A stretch of 64,000 nt of DNA. It comes from Arsukibacterium indicum. Lineage in GTDB: Bacteria > Pseudomonadota > Gammaproteobacteria > Enterobacterales > Alteromonadaceae. The stretch is taken from contig NZ_JAHRID010000001.1 in assembly GCF_019100565.1 (NCBI RefSeq), positions 865,194 to 929,193 of the forward strand. Direction: 5' to 3'. The first letter of the stretch is position 1, and each line of letters begins with the position of its first letter. A program made the translations under genes and the position numbers. Below, piece after piece: positions 27,564 through 38,813 of the stretch. The notes under the pieces are model-generated. The model was not told where the DNA came from and ran no database searches. It worked only from the letters and a program-made list of their open reading frames with translations.

Positions 27564-30170
27564 CTAATCAAACTCCACGGAAAAAGGTGAGTTATAATAC
27601 TGTGCTCCCATGTCCAGCCACTGGCTGATTAATCGCAATTCAGTCGCTGACAAATAGCCCTGATGGCTGCCGCCTTGCCTGAACAGATCGAAAAAGCGCT
27701 GACTGCCCAGCGCACTGCCTGCCCGCATACTTGCCGGTACAGGTACCGCGACCATCACTGGTATCGGGTTACCGTTCTCATCGAGAATAAGGTTGCCGTC
27801 GCCATCCCGTAAAAACACCGGGTTGCCTGCACCATCCACTTGCTGCACCAGGCGATCGACCAGTACACCGCCTATTACTTCCTGTTCATTGTCATTAGTA
27901 AGGAGTTCACGGTAGCTGGTCATATGCTCTGGCTGCAGGTCAGATGCCTGTTCGGTCAGTTCCAGCTGCGCCGCCGGTACTATGGTGGCGGCAGCTGCAT
28001 CGGTTCGGCTATGACAACTGACACAGGTGTTGTCGCGAACGAGTTCATTGGTTACCGGGTCGAACTGGCGCCGGTCCAGCTGCCACAATGGCTGAATATG
28101 GGTCGGATAATCAATTCGCAGACGACAGGCCGCCTGCCAGCTGGTATAACAATCAAGGCCTACCGGATTAGTGGTTGCAAGCGCTGCAAACTGATTCAGT
28201 TCAGCCGGATCAGGCTGGCGTAACGCCGGATCAGTCCAGATATCTTCAAATTCCAAATCCGCTGTTAAGGTTTGTTCGCCCAGTAAACGGGCCATGGTTT
28301 GGGCCATCGTCTCGCCGGCATTTGGCGGTAGCAACGGATTAGCATTGGTAAAAGACCCCATGGCGCTGGCAGGCCCGGGGTTAATGGTTGGCCACTCGCC
28401 ACTTAACCTGCCATGGGGCCGGGTATTACTGGGTGTGTGGCAGCCATTGCAGCTAAGGGTTTCGCCAGCCGCCAGGGTTATCCATTGCTGGTGCTGTGCT
28501 GACACAGCCTGGCCATCAGCATTCAGTAAACTCAATGCCAGCGGCACATTAGCCGGCACTTTCACCCGCACTGAACCATCTGGCTGCACCGGGGTAATAC
28601 CTACTAGCTCGCGCATTAATTGCCGCCGGTTTACCCCAAACGCAAAATTCGGTACTTCGCGCAGCTCTTCAGGCGGGATCGGTACCCCTCTGATCAGGCT
28701 CAGGTAGCGGACCGGACGCTGACTGGCGCTGGTTTGCATCGGATCTGCTAACTGACTAATTGGCCGCACAGGCTCGCCGCCGATATCGTAAACACTGCGA
28801 ATATCCAGAATCGCTTCGCCTGCCCCGGCCAGCGCAGGGTCGGCCTCGGGGTTTGCAGGCAAAAATGCCGGTCGCGGATAGTCCTGCAGCACCACAGCTT
28901 CGCTTAATAATTGCTGCTCAGTCCCCAGCTTAACCGGTATCTGAGTTTGCTTTGCCAGATCAAATAACCATAAGCCAAACCTGGGCTCGGCCAGCGGATA
29001 CTCTGTCGGATCAGCAACCAGGGTGCAACTTGTCAGCTGTTCATCAACAACAACCTGACAGGGTGCCCAGCTAACCAGAAACCGTTCAGAGCCATCCTGT
29101 AACGCAAAGACATTCTGCACCAGCCCCGCTGGCTCGGGTCGGCTGGAGTTATCAAAATTCCACGGCAGCAATGGTGTCTGCGCCGGCAAATTCAGCACTT
29201 CCTGATACAGCGGTTGCTCATTGTCGCTGGCCAGCGATAACGCAATTTGCACTGGCATTACATTCAAAGCCTGTTGCTGTCTGCTCTGTAATAACGCCGC
29301 AACACTGTCATTTGCCAGCAACAGGGGTTTTGTAAATTCGACCTGGCTGTTAGCCGGTCCGGTCTGATGGGAGTGCCAGCCGTAAACTAACTGATTAGCA
29401 GATCCGTCCGGGCGCATCTGATACCAGTTAAACATATTCCGATCACTCTGGTTATCCCAGCGGCTATACAAAATATGACCATCAGGCCTGACAACCGGAT
29501 ACAGATCGTGGCTAAGGTTAAAACTGATTTGTTCAATCTCAGTGCCATCGGCATTCATTACATGCAAATTAAACGCCGGCCCCTGCAAATCTTCATGTAA
29601 ACCACTGTATTGTGGTTTAAATTCATCGAGGAGAATTTGCCGGGCTTTTTGCTGCCGGCTGGAACTGAATACAATCCGGCCATCGGCCAGAAAAGCCGGA
29701 CTAATATCATGCCCTTGCTCGGCGCGTAGCGGGTCGCTAATGACCGGCTCTACCGTATCGGTACTGCGGCTGTATCGCCAGATACTCCATTTGGGCTGCA
29801 ACTCTTCCGGCACATCCGCCAGTTCAGGCGGTCGCAACGCGAAAAGCAGGGTATCGCCGTCTGGTGACACCACTAAATCTTTAACATCGTATAGCATACC
29901 GGCAAAGCGTTCCGTCAGCAGCTCGCGTTCAGCCGACTGGGCAAACGCATTTTGCTTAAGCATAAGCCGCGCACCGGGATTAAACTGCTCTGGTGTCGTC
30001 AGCGTGATTTGATAAGGTTCACCCTGTTCATCCAGCAATGGCCTGGCGACATAGGCTAGTGGGTATTCCTGAGCTACCGGGTCGTTAGGTTCATCCTGGA
30101 CACTGATGTCGGCATCGCAACCCAGCAGACTCAGTATGCCGGCCAGCAACAGTAAGGTGTGTTTAATCAT
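27564..30170 (-). CDS. PD40/HzsA-related di-haem lipoprotein
   Basis: An 868-residue lipoprotein (lipobox SLLGC, Cys18, with Asp at +2, a possible inner-membrane retention signal). The body is a TolB/PD40-type beta-propeller (DLVVSPDGDTLLFALRPPEL, DISPAFLADGRIVFSSSRQQKARQI) with two haem-c motifs, CNGCH (574-578) and CVSCH (716-720). The layout is that of the hydrazine-synthase alpha (HzsA)-related family, which does not imply hydrazine chemistry. It is the first gene of the 20-kb block, so its promoter should lie in 30171-30300. Confidence 0.75.
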   Translation of the reverse strand: MIKHTLLLLAGILSLLGCDADISVQDEPNDPVAQEYPLAYVARPLLDEQGEPYQITLTTPEQFNPGARLMLKQNAFAQSAERELLTERFAGMLYDVKDLVVSPDGDTLLFALRPPELADVPEELQPKWSIWRYSRSTDTVEPVISDPLRAEQGHDISPAFLADGRIVFSSSRQQKARQILLDEFKPQYSGLHEDLQGPAFNLHVMNADGTEIEQISFNLSHDLYPVVRPDGHILYSRWDNQSDRNMFNWYQMRPDGSANQLVYGWHSHQTGPANSQVEFTKPLLLANDSVAALLQSRQQQALNVMPVQIALSLASDNEQPLYQEVLNLPAQTPLLPWNFDNSSRPEPAGLVQNVFALQDGSERFLVSWAPCQVVVDEQLTSCTLVADPTEYPLAEPRFGLWLFDLAKQTQIPVKLGTEQQLLSEAVVLQDYPRPAFLPANPEADPALAGAGEAILDIRSVYDIGGEPVRPISQLADPMQTSASQRPVRYLSLIRGVPIPPEELREVPNFAFGVNRRQLMRELVGITPVQPDGSVRVKVPANVPLALSLLNADGQAVSAQHQQWITLAAGETLSCNGCHTPSNTRPHGRLSGEWPTINPGPASAMGSFTNANPLLPPNAGETMAQTMARLLGEQTLTADLEFEDIWTDPALRQPDPAELNQFAALATTNPVGLDCYTSWQAACRLRIDYPTHIQPLWQLDRRQFDPVTNELVRDNTCVSCHSRTDAAAATIVPAAQLELTEQASDLQPEHMTSYRELLTNDNEQEVIGGVLVDRLVQQVDGAGNPVFLRDGDGNLILDENGNPIPVMVAVPVPASMRAGSALGSQRFFDLFRQGGSHQGYLSATELRLISQWLDMGAQYYNSPFSVEFD

Positions 30171-30467
30171 TATGAGCAGTACCCGCCACCGACAGCGATG
30201 ACAACAATATTAATTACATAAATGTTAATTGGTAAATGTTAACAAATTAAGTGTTTTAGTAAATTCAGGCGTACCAGATTACCGGTCGCTATATGGCAGG
30301 GCAAGACAAAATTTTCCGGTTCAGCAAACGGTTCAGATTGTTGTTGCGGTTATATCAACACCGTTTTACCGGCGGATTTACGCTTTATCCGCTGTCTCAA
30401 TGATTTAACGTGAAGCATCCATTGCAGCTTTTGCTTACTTGTGCCATTTTCAGCCGGCTGAAAAAGC
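30171..30467. promoter_or_regulatory. Leader of the 20-kb envelope operon
   Basis: This 300-base gene-free region is AT-rich near 30205-30260. AATGTTAA occurs twice with a 14-base period (30221-30228 and 30235-30242), which could be an operator for the minus-strand operon. No clear -35/-10 pair was found. Further right (30300-30467) nothing is recognised. Confidence 0.35.
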
Positions 30468-30497
30468 AGAAAAGCCAGCAAATTTGCTGGCTTTTTT
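30468..30497. terminator. Bidirectional Rho-independent terminator after recA
   Basis: AAAAGCCAGCAAA (30470-30482) pairs perfectly with TTTGCTGGCTTTT (30483-30495), with T-runs on both sides. It lies 14 bases past the recA stop. Confidence 0.9.
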
Positions 30498-30511
30498 CTA
30501 GTACAAAAGTA

Positions 30512-31555
30512 TTACAAGTCATTCTCAAAATCGGCCGGGATGGCCTCTTCAATCACCTTTTCGCCCGGCTTTAACAGCAAACGGCTACGTAATTCTGTTT
30601 CAATTTCATCTGCCACTGCCGGGTTTTCGGTCAGAAACTTCATTGCGTTTGCTTTACCCTGGCCAATTTTATTGCCCTGATAGGCATACCAGGCACCTGA
30701 TTTATCTACCAGCCCCTGGGCTACGCCTAAATCAATCAGCTCGCCATTTTTATTGATACCGGCACCATACTGAATAATAAACTCAGCTTGTTTAAACGGT
30801 GGTGCCACTTTGTTCTTCACAACTTTTACCCGGGTTTCATTACCGGTAATTTCATCGCCTTCTTTTACCGAGCCAATCCGGCGGATATCCAGTCGCACTG
30901 ACGCATAAAACTTCAGAGCATTACCACCGGTAGTCGTTTCCGGGTTACCAAACATCACGCCGATTTTCATCCGGATCTGGTTAATAAAAATACATAAGGT
31001 GTTAGAGCGCTTAATATTACCGGTAAGCTTACGCAGCGCCTGTGACATTAACCGGGCCTGCAAGCCCATGTGGCTGTCACCCATGTCACCTTCAATTTCC
31101 GCTTTAGGCGTTAACGCTGCTACTGAGTCGACGACTACGATATCTACTGCGGCCGAGCGCACCAGCATGTCACAGATTTCCAGCGCCTGTTCACCAGTAT
31201 CCGGTTGTGATACCAGCAAATCTTCTACTTTTACGCCCAGCTTTTTGGCATAAACCGGATCCAGCGCGTGTTCAGCGTCAATAAAAGCACAGGTTTTACC
31301 GGCTTTTTGTGCTTCAGCAATAACCTGCAACGTTAGTGTGGTTTTACCTGATGACTCAGGGCCATAAATTTCGACAATCCGGCCGTACGGCAAGCCGCCT
31401 ATACCAAGGGCAATATCCAGACCCAGTGAGCCGGTTGATACTGAGGCAATATCCAGCGCCGTGCTGTCACCCAGGCGCATAATAGAACCTTTACCAAACT
31501 GACGCTCGATTTGAGTCAGGGCGGCGCCCAGGGCTTTTTGCTTATTGTCGTCCAT
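30512..31555 (-). CDS. recA: RecA recombinase
   Basis: A 347-residue RecA: Walker [10 protein letters not shown], Walker B-like [10 protein letters not shown], and the DNA-binding loop region [13 protein letters not shown]. It forms ATP-dependent filaments on single-stranded DNA, promotes strand exchange and activates LexA cleavage. A consensus LexA box overlaps its promoter region, and a strong terminator follows. Confidence 0.98.
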   Translation of the reverse strand: MDDNKQKALGAALTQIERQFGKGSIMRLGDSTALDIASVSTGSLGLDIALGIGGLPYGRIVEIYGPESSGKTTLTLQVIAEAQKAGKTCAFIDAEHALDPVYAKKLGVKVEDLLVSQPDTGEQALEICDMLVRSAAVDIVVVDSVAALTPKAEIEGDMGDSHMGLQARLMSQALRKLTGNIKRSNTLCIFINQIRMKIGVMFGNPETTTGGNALKFYASVRLDIRRIGSVKEGDEITGNETRVKVVKNKVAPPFKQAEFIIQYGAGINKNGELIDLGVAQGLVDKSGAWYAYQGNKIGQGKANAMKFLTENPAVADEIETELRSRLLLKPGEKVIEEAIPADFENDL

Positions 31556-31586
31556 TGTTCACTCCAGAAAATTCGGCTTGCATAAA

Positions 31587-31606
31587 TACTGTATGCTCGT
31601 ACAGTA
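31587..31606. promoter_or_regulatory. LexA (SOS) box of recA
   Basis: CTGTATGCTCGTACAG (31589-31604) fits CTGT-N8-ACAG exactly and has TA flanks. It lies about 35 bases before the recA start, the usual place. Confidence 0.92.
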
Positions 31607-31608
31607 GT

Positions 31609-32115
31609 CTAGTTTGGCAAGGCTGTCAATAATAAGATGCTGTGGCTAAGCGCATAATCAATCGCTTGCTGGCGTACCTGTTCGCGGTTGCCGTTAAACT
31701 GCTGCAACTGGCTGCTAAGCTGGCCATTGAGCCAGAAACTAAACCAGACAGTGCCTACCGGCTTAGCGGATGAACCGCCAGAGGGCCCGGCAATGCCAGA
31801 TACCGCTATTGCCAACTGGGCATTCGCAGCCGCAGCCGCGCCAGTGGCCATTTCTTTAACCGTTTCATCGCTTACCGCGCCAAATTGTAATAAAGTGGCA
31901 CTGCGCACTCCGAGCAGCTGCTGTTTTGCTTTGTTGCTGTAGGTAACAAAACTGCGGTCCAGATAGGCAGAGCTGCCGGCAATAGCGGTTAAGTAATAAG
32001 CAATGCCGCCGCCGGTGCAGGATTCAGCAGTGGTGACGAACCATTTTTTCCGTGATAATAACGCACCAAGCTCGGCAGCCAGCTGCAGAGTATCAGTTGC
32101 AGGTACCATAGCCAA
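31609..32115 (-). CDS. pncC: PncC, nicotinamide-nucleotide amidohydrolase (CinA C-terminal type)
   Basis: A 168-residue stand-alone CinA C-terminal domain: [37 protein letters not shown] and [24 protein letters not shown]. It deamidates NMN to nicotinate mononucleotide in pyridine nucleotide recycling. It is upstream of recA and divergent from mutS, with only 26 bases between the two starts, so the mutS promoter must extend into pncC or the reverse. Met3 (32109) is an alternative start. Confidence 0.9.
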   Translation of the reverse strand: MAMVPATDTLQLAAELGALLSRKKWFVTTAESCTGGGIAYYLTAIAGSSAYLDRSFVTYSNKAKQQLLGVRSATLLQFGAVSDETVKEMATGAAAAANAQLAIAVSGIAGPSGGSSAKPVGTVWFSFWLNGQLSSQLQQFNGNREQVRQQAIDYALSHSILLLTALPN

Positions 32116-32141
32116 TCCAACAGGGAAAACAGAGTTACATT

Positions 32142-34751
32142 ATGCCGTCAGACCAGAAACCGGAGCAAGCCCTAAGCAGTCACACCCCAATGATGCAGCA
32201 ATATCTGGCACTGAAAAGTGAACATCCGTCGATATTACTGTTTTACCGGATGGGTGATTTTTACGAATTGTTTTTTGATGATGCAAAGAAGGCGGCGGCG
32301 CTGCTGGATATTTCGCTGACCAAACGGGGCCAGAGCGCCGGCCAGCCAATCCCGATGGCCGGGGTGCCCTACCATGCCGTTGAAGGCTATCTTGCCAGGC
32401 TGGTGCAACTGGGTGAATCGGTGGCAATATGTGAGCAAATTGGTGATCCGGCAACCAGCAAAGGCCCGGTAGAGCGCAAAGTTGTACGGATTGTCACCCC
32501 CGGTACTGTTACGGACGAAGCGTTACTAAATGAGCGCCAGGACAATTTACTCTGCGCTGTTTATGAGCAGCGCGGCCGGTATGGCCTGGCCCAGCTGGAC
32601 TTAAGCGCCGGCCGTTTTCTGATTAACCAGGTAGCCAACAGCAGCGATTTAGCGGCATTACTGCAACGGCTTAATCCGGCTGAAATCCTTTACCCGGAAT
32701 TGTTCAGCAGTGAGCAGCTGTGCGAGCATCGCAAAGGCGCCCGCCGCAGGCCTGAGTGGGAGTTTGAACTGGCCACCGCCAAGCGCCTGTTATGCCAGCA
32801 ATTTGGTACCAAAGACTTACTCAGCTTTGGCGTGGATGACGCGCCGGTTGCGCTGATGGCTGCCGGTTGTCTGATGCAATACGTAAAAGATACCCAACGC
32901 GCCAGCCTGCCGCATATCCGCGCGATCGCGCTGGAGCGGGCTGACGATTATATTGTGCTCGATGCTGCCACAAGGCGGAATTTAGAGCTGACCCAGAACC
33001 TCAGTGGCGGTTATGACAATACCCTGGCCTCGGTGCTGGATACAAACCAGACCGCAATGGGCTCGCGCTTACTGAAACGCTGGATCCATGCGCCGCTGCG
33101 TAATCAGGCCGATGTTAATGCCAGGCTGGACGCCGTGCAGGAACTGACCGACGATGTCGAAACGTTACAACCGGTTTTAAAGAATATCGGCGATATTGAA
33201 CGGGTTATTGCCCGCCTTGCCTTGCGCAGCGCGCGGCCGCGGGATTTTGCCAGACTACGTCAGGCACTGGCGCAGCTGCCGGCCCTGCAGCAGGACTTAA
33301 GCTTCGCCAGTACCAGCTTACTGCAACGGATCGGCCGCGACAGCCAGCCACTGCCAGAATTACAACAGCTGTTAACCGAGGCGATTGTAGAAGCGCCGCC
33401 GGTATTGATCCGTGATGGCGGCGTGATTGCTGATGGCTATAACAGCGAGTTAGATCACTGGCGGGCGCTGGCAACCGGCGCCACTGACTATTTACAGCAG
33501 CTGGAATTGCGCGAACGTGAACGCACCGGTATTGCCTCACTGAAAGTTGGCTTTAACCGGGTACACGGATATTACATTGAAACCGGCCGCAGCAGTGACA
33601 CCAGGGTACCGCCGGAGTATGTCCGCCGCCAGACCCTGAAAAACAATGAGCGCTACATTATACCTGAACTAAAAGAGTATGAAGATAAAGTGCTAGGCAG
33701 CCAGAGCCAGGCACTGGCGCTGGAAAAACAACTGTACGAGCAATTATTTGAACAGGTAAGCCCGTTTTTAAGCCAGTTGCAGCAACTGGCTCAGGCTCTG
33801 GCAGAACTGGATGTGCTTTGCACCTTTGCCGAGCGCGCGGTGAGCCTTCACTACTGCCGGCCTGTACTGCGCAGCGACAGTGGGATTGAATTAACACAAG
33901 GCCGCCATCCGGTGGTGGAACAGGTGTTGAGTGAACCCTTTATTGCTAACCCGTTAAGCCTGAATGCCAGCCGGCGGATGCTGATGGTTACCGGGCCGAA
34001 CATGGGCGGTAAATCAACCTATATGCGCCAGACAGCACTGATTGCGTTAATGGCGTATATCGGTTGTTTTGTTCCAGCCGAAAAAGCCAGCCTGGGGCCG
34101 GTTGACCGGATTTTCACCCGGATTGGTGCCTCTGATGATCTGGCCTCGGGTCGCTCAACCTTTATGGTGGAAATGAGTGAAACAGCAACCATTTTGCACC
34201 ACGCCACCGAGCATAGCCTGGTATTGATGGATGAGATTGGCCGTGGCACCAGTACTTATGATGGCTTAAGTCTGGCCTGGGCCTGTGCCGATTACCTGGC
34301 AAGCAAAATTAAAGCCCTGACCCTGTTCGCCACCCACTACTTTGAACTAACCGAACTGGCCGATACCCTGGATGGCGTAGTCAATGTGCATCTGGATGCG
34401 GTAGAGCACGGTGATGATATTGTATTTATGCACCATGTACAGGACGGTGCAGCCAGTAAAAGCTTTGGCTTACAGGTCGCCCAGCTGGCCGGGGTACCTA
34501 AGGCGGTGATTAATCAAGCCAAACAAAAGCTCAGCCAGTTAGAGCAGCAAGGCCGGGCCCAGCTAAACGTAACAGCTGCCAGCCACGTGCACAACCAACG
34601 CGAAGCCGGGGTTCAGCAACAACTCCACTTAATGCCAGCCGAACATCCGTTACTAAAGCAGCTGGCAGCCATTAACCCGGATGAGCTCAGTGCCCGCCAG
34701 GCCCTGGACTTACTGTACCAACTTAGCCGGGATGCGAAGGACGCTGAATGA
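32142..34751 (+). CDS. mutS: DNA mismatch repair protein MutS
   Basis: An 869-residue MutS. The mismatch-recognition motif lies in [17 protein letters not shown] (Phe-x-Glu type), the Walker A is [13 protein letters not shown], the Walker [14 protein letters not shown] and the signature [13 protein letters not shown]. It binds mispairs and recruits MutL. It overlaps benE by the ATGA junction. Confidence 0.97.
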   Translation: MPSDQKPEQALSSHTPMMQQYLALKSEHPSILLFYRMGDFYELFFDDAKKAAALLDISLTKRGQSAGQPIPMAGVPYHAVEGYLARLVQLGESVAICEQIGDPATSKGPVERKVVRIVTPGTVTDEALLNERQDNLLCAVYEQRGRYGLAQLDLSAGRFLINQVANSSDLAALLQRLNPAEILYPELFSSEQLCEHRKGARRRPEWEFELATAKRLLCQQFGTKDLLSFGVDDAPVALMAAGCLMQYVKDTQRASLPHIRAIALERADDYIVLDAATRRNLELTQNLSGGYDNTLASVLDTNQTAMGSRLLKRWIHAPLRNQADVNARLDAVQELTDDVETLQPVLKNIGDIERVIARLALRSARPRDFARLRQALAQLPALQQDLSFASTSLLQRIGRDSQPLPELQQLLTEAIVEAPPVLIRDGGVIADGYNSELDHWRALATGATDYLQQLELRERERTGIASLKVGFNRVHGYYIETGRSSDTRVPPEYVRRQTLKNNERYIIPELKEYEDKVLGSQSQALALEKQLYEQLFEQVSPFLSQLQQLAQALAELDVLCTFAERAVSLHYCRPVLRSDSGIELTQGRHPVVEQVLSEPFIANPLSLNASRRMLMVTGPNMGGKSTYMRQTALIALMAYIGCFVPAEKASLGPVDRIFTRIGASDDLASGRSTFMVEMSETATILHHATEHSLVLMDEIGRGTSTYDGLSLAWACADYLASKIKALTLFATHYFELTELADTLDGVVNVHLDAVEHGDDIVFMHHVQDGAASKSFGLQVAQLAGVPKAVINQAKQKLSQLEQQGRAQLNVTAASHVHNQREAGVQQQLHLMPAEHPLLKQLAAINPDELSARQALDLLYQLSRDAKDAE

Positions 34752-35914
34752 TACTAAAAGATTTAAGTCTATCGGCTGTTGTAGCTGGTTTTGTTGCGGT
34801 ACTGGTTGGTTTTGCCAGCTCGGTAGCTATTGTGTTTCAGGCCGCCTGCGCCGCCGGTGCCAGCAACGAGGTGATGGCTTCGTGGCTATTAGCGCTGGGT
34901 ATTGGTATGGCAGCCACCTGTATTGGGTTGTCGTGGTATTACAAAGCTCCGGTTATCACGGCCTGGTCAACCCCTGGCGCCGCCTTACTGGCGACCAGCT
35001 TGCAGGGGCTGAGTATTGAGCAGGCTACCGGCGTGTTTATCTTCACCGCAGTGCTGGGGCTTTTCATTGGCATTAGCGGCTGGTTTGAAAAGCTGACAAA
35101 GCTTATTCCGCTGCCTCTGGCCAGTGCCATGCTGGCCGGTATTTTACTGCAGTTTGGTTTTGCTATTTTCAGCTCTATGCAAAGCCAGTGGCTGCTGGTC
35201 GGCAGCATGTGTCTGGTGTATTTAATCGCCAAGGTGTATTTACCCCGCTACGCCATTTTACTGGTGCTGTTAAGCGGTATTATTACCGTAGTGTTGGGTG
35301 GCAGCCTCGATTTATCGGCGGTAACCCTTAGCCTGGCACAGCCGGTGTGGGTTACCCCGGAGTTTTCAGTCAGTGCCTTAATTGGCGTCGGCTTACCGCT
35401 GTTGCTGGTAACCATGGCCTCACAAAATATCCCTGGTGTTGCGGTACTAAGAGCAAGTGGTTATAACACGCCGGTGTCACCGCTGATTAGCAGCACGGCG
35501 CTCAGTACTTTGCTGCTGGCCCCCTGGGGCGCCTTTTCAATTAACCTGGCGGCAATTACTGCGGCCATTTGTACCGGCACTGAGGCGCACCCAGAGCCAC
35601 AAAAACGCTATATTGCCGGTATTGCTGCCGGAGTCTGCTATTTGCTGGCCGGGTTGGCCGGTGCCACCGTTGTGGCTCTTTTCGCCGCCTTCCCAATAGA
35701 AATGGTGGCCGCGCTGGCCGGCCTGGCGTTGATCAGCACTATCGCTGCGAACCTGGCCACCGCTACCAGCGAGCCAAAATACCGCGATGCGGCGGTCATT
35801 ACCTTGCTGGTTACAGCATCTGGCGCCAGCTTTTTTGATCTCGCCTCGGCATTCTGGGGTTTAATTGCCGGCGCAGTAACGGTATTGATCCAAAAACGAG
35901 AAAGCGCCAGCTAA
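34748..35914 (+). CDS. benE: BenE-family benzoate/H+ symporter
   Basis: A 388-residue inner-membrane protein with about 11-12 membrane segments and the BenE-family motifs [24 protein letters not shown] and [23 protein letters not shown]. The family imports benzoate or related acids; the substrate here is not known. Its ATG overlaps the mutS stop, so the two are co-transcribed although functionally unrelated. Confidence 0.88.
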   Translation: MILKDLSLSAVVAGFVAVLVGFASSVAIVFQAACAAGASNEVMASWLLALGIGMAATCIGLSWYYKAPVITAWSTPGAALLATSLQGLSIEQATGVFIFTAVLGLFIGISGWFEKLTKLIPLPLASAMLAGILLQFGFAIFSSMQSQWLLVGSMCLVYLIAKVYLPRYAILLVLLSGIITVVLGGSLDLSAVTLSLAQPVWVTPEFSVSALIGVGLPLLLVTMASQNIPGVAVLRASGYNTPVSPLISSTALSTLLLAPWGAFSINLAAITAAICTGTEAHPEPQKRYIAGIAAGVCYLLAGLAGATVVALFAAFPIEMVAALAGLALISTIAANLATATSEPKYRDAAVITLLVTASGASFFDLASAFWGLIAGAVTVLIQKRESAS

Positions 35915-35940
35915 TGCCGGCGCTGGCTGACGGCAGTTAA

Positions 35941-38613
35941 TTAACGCAGTGGGTTAGCATGAGCAGCGCCACGGAATATCGCGTTAATGTATAGTAAGTG
36001 CATCCCGTCAACGTAGGCACGGAAATTAGGCTCCTGGGTAAAGCTGATCACTTGTCCTCTGCCTACTTCCTGCACCATCACTAATGGTTTATTGGCAATT
36101 TGCTGCCGGTTTTCATCCCAGACAAAGCCGCCAGCCAGCAGCTGCTCTGCCGGCGCGAACCTGACCACATTGCGGCCGTCAGCGATGGTCAGTGGCTGAT
36201 ACACCTGATTACCTACATACAGGCTATTAACAGATGCTGGCACACCGGCCGTCAGCCAGTGCTGCTGGTCCACCTCAGCCCGGGCAATAAAGCCGGGCAC
36301 CCAGTCCGGATCAGCTTTTTCCGGCACCAGCCACTGCTGATACTCTTGTGGAGTTTTGATAATGCTACCGGCAACTTTGCTGTCAGTTTCTGCTTTTTTC
36401 GCGTCGCCTTCACGCACTTTATATTCCCGCTTGCTGCTTAACAACGGGCTATCGCCTGCCAGCAACATATCGGTAGCATTGCCCAGTGTTATCAGTACCC
36501 CGCCGCGCTCAACAAAGCTACGCAGGTTAGCCAGGCCTCTGCTACCCAATGCTTGCTGATAACTGCCGCGGCTGCTGGCCGGCACCACCAATACCTGATA
36601 ATGACTTAGATCTGCCCCGGTTAACTGCGCCGGTCGGATAGCCGTTACCGGATAGTTCAGGTTGCGTTCCACAATAAAACGGGCACTGCCAGCGCTCAGC
36701 GGATTGGCCGGCTCGTCCCACAACATGGCAATGTTCGGCTTATGCAGGGTTTTAACGTTAAAAGAGCCAAAATTGGGGCCATCAGTTACCCAGCTGCTGT
36801 TTATACCGGTTACTGCGGCGCCGCTTAATGTCGCAAGTTGCTGCATCTGCTCAGCCAGTTGCGGCCCGTTATCGGCTTTGCTGATAATCAGGCTACCTGA
36901 AGGATACTGCTTACCGTTCTGATGGGTAAACGGCAAATCGCTGCTCTTCACTTTTAAGCCCTGCTGTAATGCCGCACTGACAAACCTGGCCGCTGCCATA
37001 TCACCCCACGGCACTATATAGCCAAATTCGGCCTGCAGATTAGTGACGCTACCCGCCAGCACCCGTTCACTGCTGACAACTGTGCTGGCGACACTCACCG
37101 CGCGGTTACAGCTGTCGACCGGCAGGTTATACATCAGTGGTAATGACCAGGCCGTCACATCATATATCTGATCTGGCAGATTATTGGCCCGCCGCTGCTC
37201 CTGTTTAGCGATAAAGTCTTTGTCCATTGGCACGGTGTCATCCAGCAGCGTGCGAATTAAATGGTAGGTTGGCTGGGCGGTGTTGATAACATAACTGCCC
37301 GCCTGATAGCTCTGACCACAGGCTTTAAACGCCTCGTTTGCCTTAGCCACAGTAATGCCGTGCTCAGTTAAAATTGCGCTGAGTTTGGTATGGCCGGCAC
37401 TGTCACGCTCCGCCGGAAAAATAAAACTACGCACCGCCCCGGAGCTGCCTTGCTTAATGGCGTCTTTGCGATACTGATAAAAATTTTTCAGTAATTGGGG
37501 CGCCCGCTGACTGGCAGTTTCAATGGTGGCCATAAAGGCGACAAAATTACGCTGCACACCATCGGCAAAAGTTAATATTTCGCCGTCGGCCTTACGATAG
37601 TTGTGGCCACGGGCCGATGCCATCTCATAAGTCATGGCAATACTGCCATGATACAAAGGCCAGCTGGCACCATAACCCGGGTAAAACGCATCAAATATTT
37701 CCCGGGTAAAATAGTCGTAACCAAATTTGTCAAACCAACGGGCATTGTTTTCACCCAGCCACTGCAGACTCTGGCGCTGGTTGGCCTGAATGTGGGGGTT
37801 ATACGGCTCAGCCTCCGGGCTGAAGTAATAGCCCATATCGCCGCCCATTTCGTGCGAGTCGACAAACACCAGCGGATACACCTGCTGCAGCGCCTTTACC
37901 CGGCCGCGGGTTTCCGGTTGGGTCAACGAAATCCAGTCACGGTTCATATCAAATAAATAGTGATTGGTGCGGCCATTCGGCCATGGCTCATTGTGTTCAG
38001 CCGACAGGCGGTCAGCCGAATGGGCGAGGCCAACCGTGGCATAATAACGGCTGACAAAACGATTGTGGCCATCCGGGTTTTGCAGCGGGTCAATATACAC
38101 CAGGGTATTTGCAAGCAGCTTAGCCGTTTGCGGGCTTTGATCGGCCAGCAAATGATAGGCCAGCGCCATCGAAGATTCCGCCGGGCTTATTTCATTGCCG
38201 TGCAAACTGTTGGCTATCCAGACACTGGCTGGCAGCTGCTCAATCAATTGTTCGGCCTGCCCGTCGCTGATGTTTTGCGGGTTTGCCAGTTGTTGCATTT
38301 GCTGCTGAATATCAGGTAGCTGACTAATATGCTGCTCGCTGCCTATTACCACATAAAACAGTGGCCGGCCCTGCCAGCTTTGGGCATAGGGTACCAGCTT
38401 TATCCGCTTAGGGTGTGCTGCCGCCAGCTGCTCGAAATATTGTTTTATCGCCGCTGGCTCAGAGATCCGGCTGCCCAGTGGATAACCCAGTATTTGTTCA
38501 ACAGATGCCACACTGTTGCTGTAATCGCTGTTTGGGAACACAGGCACGGCCTGGCTGGGCAAGGCTGACAAACTTAATGCAGCAGTCAGTGCGGAAACTT
38601 TTAGTATCGACAT
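35941..38613 (-). CDS. Exported M14-family zinc carboxypeptidase
   Basis: An 890-residue exported peptidase starting MSILKVSALTAALSLSALPSQA. The zinc-binding HGNE (in NSLHGNEISPAES) and the later His in FVDSHEMGGDMGYYF (of the DSHE type) are in the N-terminal M14 domain; a large beta-rich C-terminal part follows. It probably trims peptides in the periplasm or outside the cell. The start at 38613 is chosen for the signal peptide. It lies convergent to benE. Confidence 0.85.
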   Translation of the reverse strand: MSILKVSALTAALSLSALPSQAVPVFPNSDYSNSVASVEQILGYPLGSRISEPAAIKQYFEQLAAAHPKRIKLVPYAQSWQGRPLFYVVIGSEQHISQLPDIQQQMQQLANPQNISDGQAEQLIEQLPASVWIANSLHGNEISPAESSMALAYHLLADQSPQTAKLLANTLVYIDPLQNPDGHNRFVSRYYATVGLAHSADRLSAEHNEPWPNGRTNHYLFDMNRDWISLTQPETRGRVKALQQVYPLVFVDSHEMGGDMGYYFSPEAEPYNPHIQANQRQSLQWLGENNARWFDKFGYDYFTREIFDAFYPGYGASWPLYHGSIAMTYEMASARGHNYRKADGEILTFADGVQRNFVAFMATIETASQRAPQLLKNFYQYRKDAIKQGSSGAVRSFIFPAERDSAGHTKLSAILTEHGITVAKANEAFKACGQSYQAGSYVINTAQPTYHLIRTLLDDTVPMDKDFIAKQEQRRANNLPDQIYDVTAWSLPLMYNLPVDSCNRAVSVASTVVSSERVLAGSVTNLQAEFGYIVPWGDMAAARFVSAALQQGLKVKSSDLPFTHQNGKQYPSGSLIISKADNGPQLAEQMQQLATLSGAAVTGINSSWVTDGPNFGSFNVKTLHKPNIAMLWDEPANPLSAGSARFIVERNLNYPVTAIRPAQLTGADLSHYQVLVVPASSRGSYQQALGSRGLANLRSFVERGGVLITLGNATDMLLAGDSPLLSSKREYKVREGDAKKAETDSKVAGSIIKTPQEYQQWLVPEKADPDWVPGFIARAEVDQQHWLTAGVPASVNSLYVGNQVYQPLTIADGRNVVRFAPAEQLLAGGFVWDENRQQIANKPLVMVQEVGRGQVISFTQEPNFRAYVDGMHLLYINAIFRGAAHANPLR

Positions 38614-38758
38614 GAAAAACCCTGTTTTAATATTACGGTATGCTAATAACCTTACGCTAAGCGGGCCTGCAAAAAGATGCAACCGTTGCAGCGGCCAGTT
38701 GCGACCAGCAGGTTGCCTGATAAGGCGGTTGTCAGCCATTGCCAGCAGGGTTAGTGAC

Positions 38759-38787
38759 ACAAAAAAAGGCGCCTGAGCGCCCGTTTT
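38759..38787 (-). terminator. Terminator after rpoS
   Basis: On the minus strand GGCGC-TCAG-GCGCC is followed by a run of seven T. It lies between the rpoS stop and the M14 peptidase gene. Confidence 0.75.
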
Positions 38788-38813
38788 TCCTGATTACCCG
38801 GTTTAATATCAAC

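Noticed and set aside
27564..30170. Hydrazine synthase, because of HzsA-like layout
   Set aside because: Only the fold family and haem motifs resemble HzsA; the beta and gamma subunits and an anammox context are missing.
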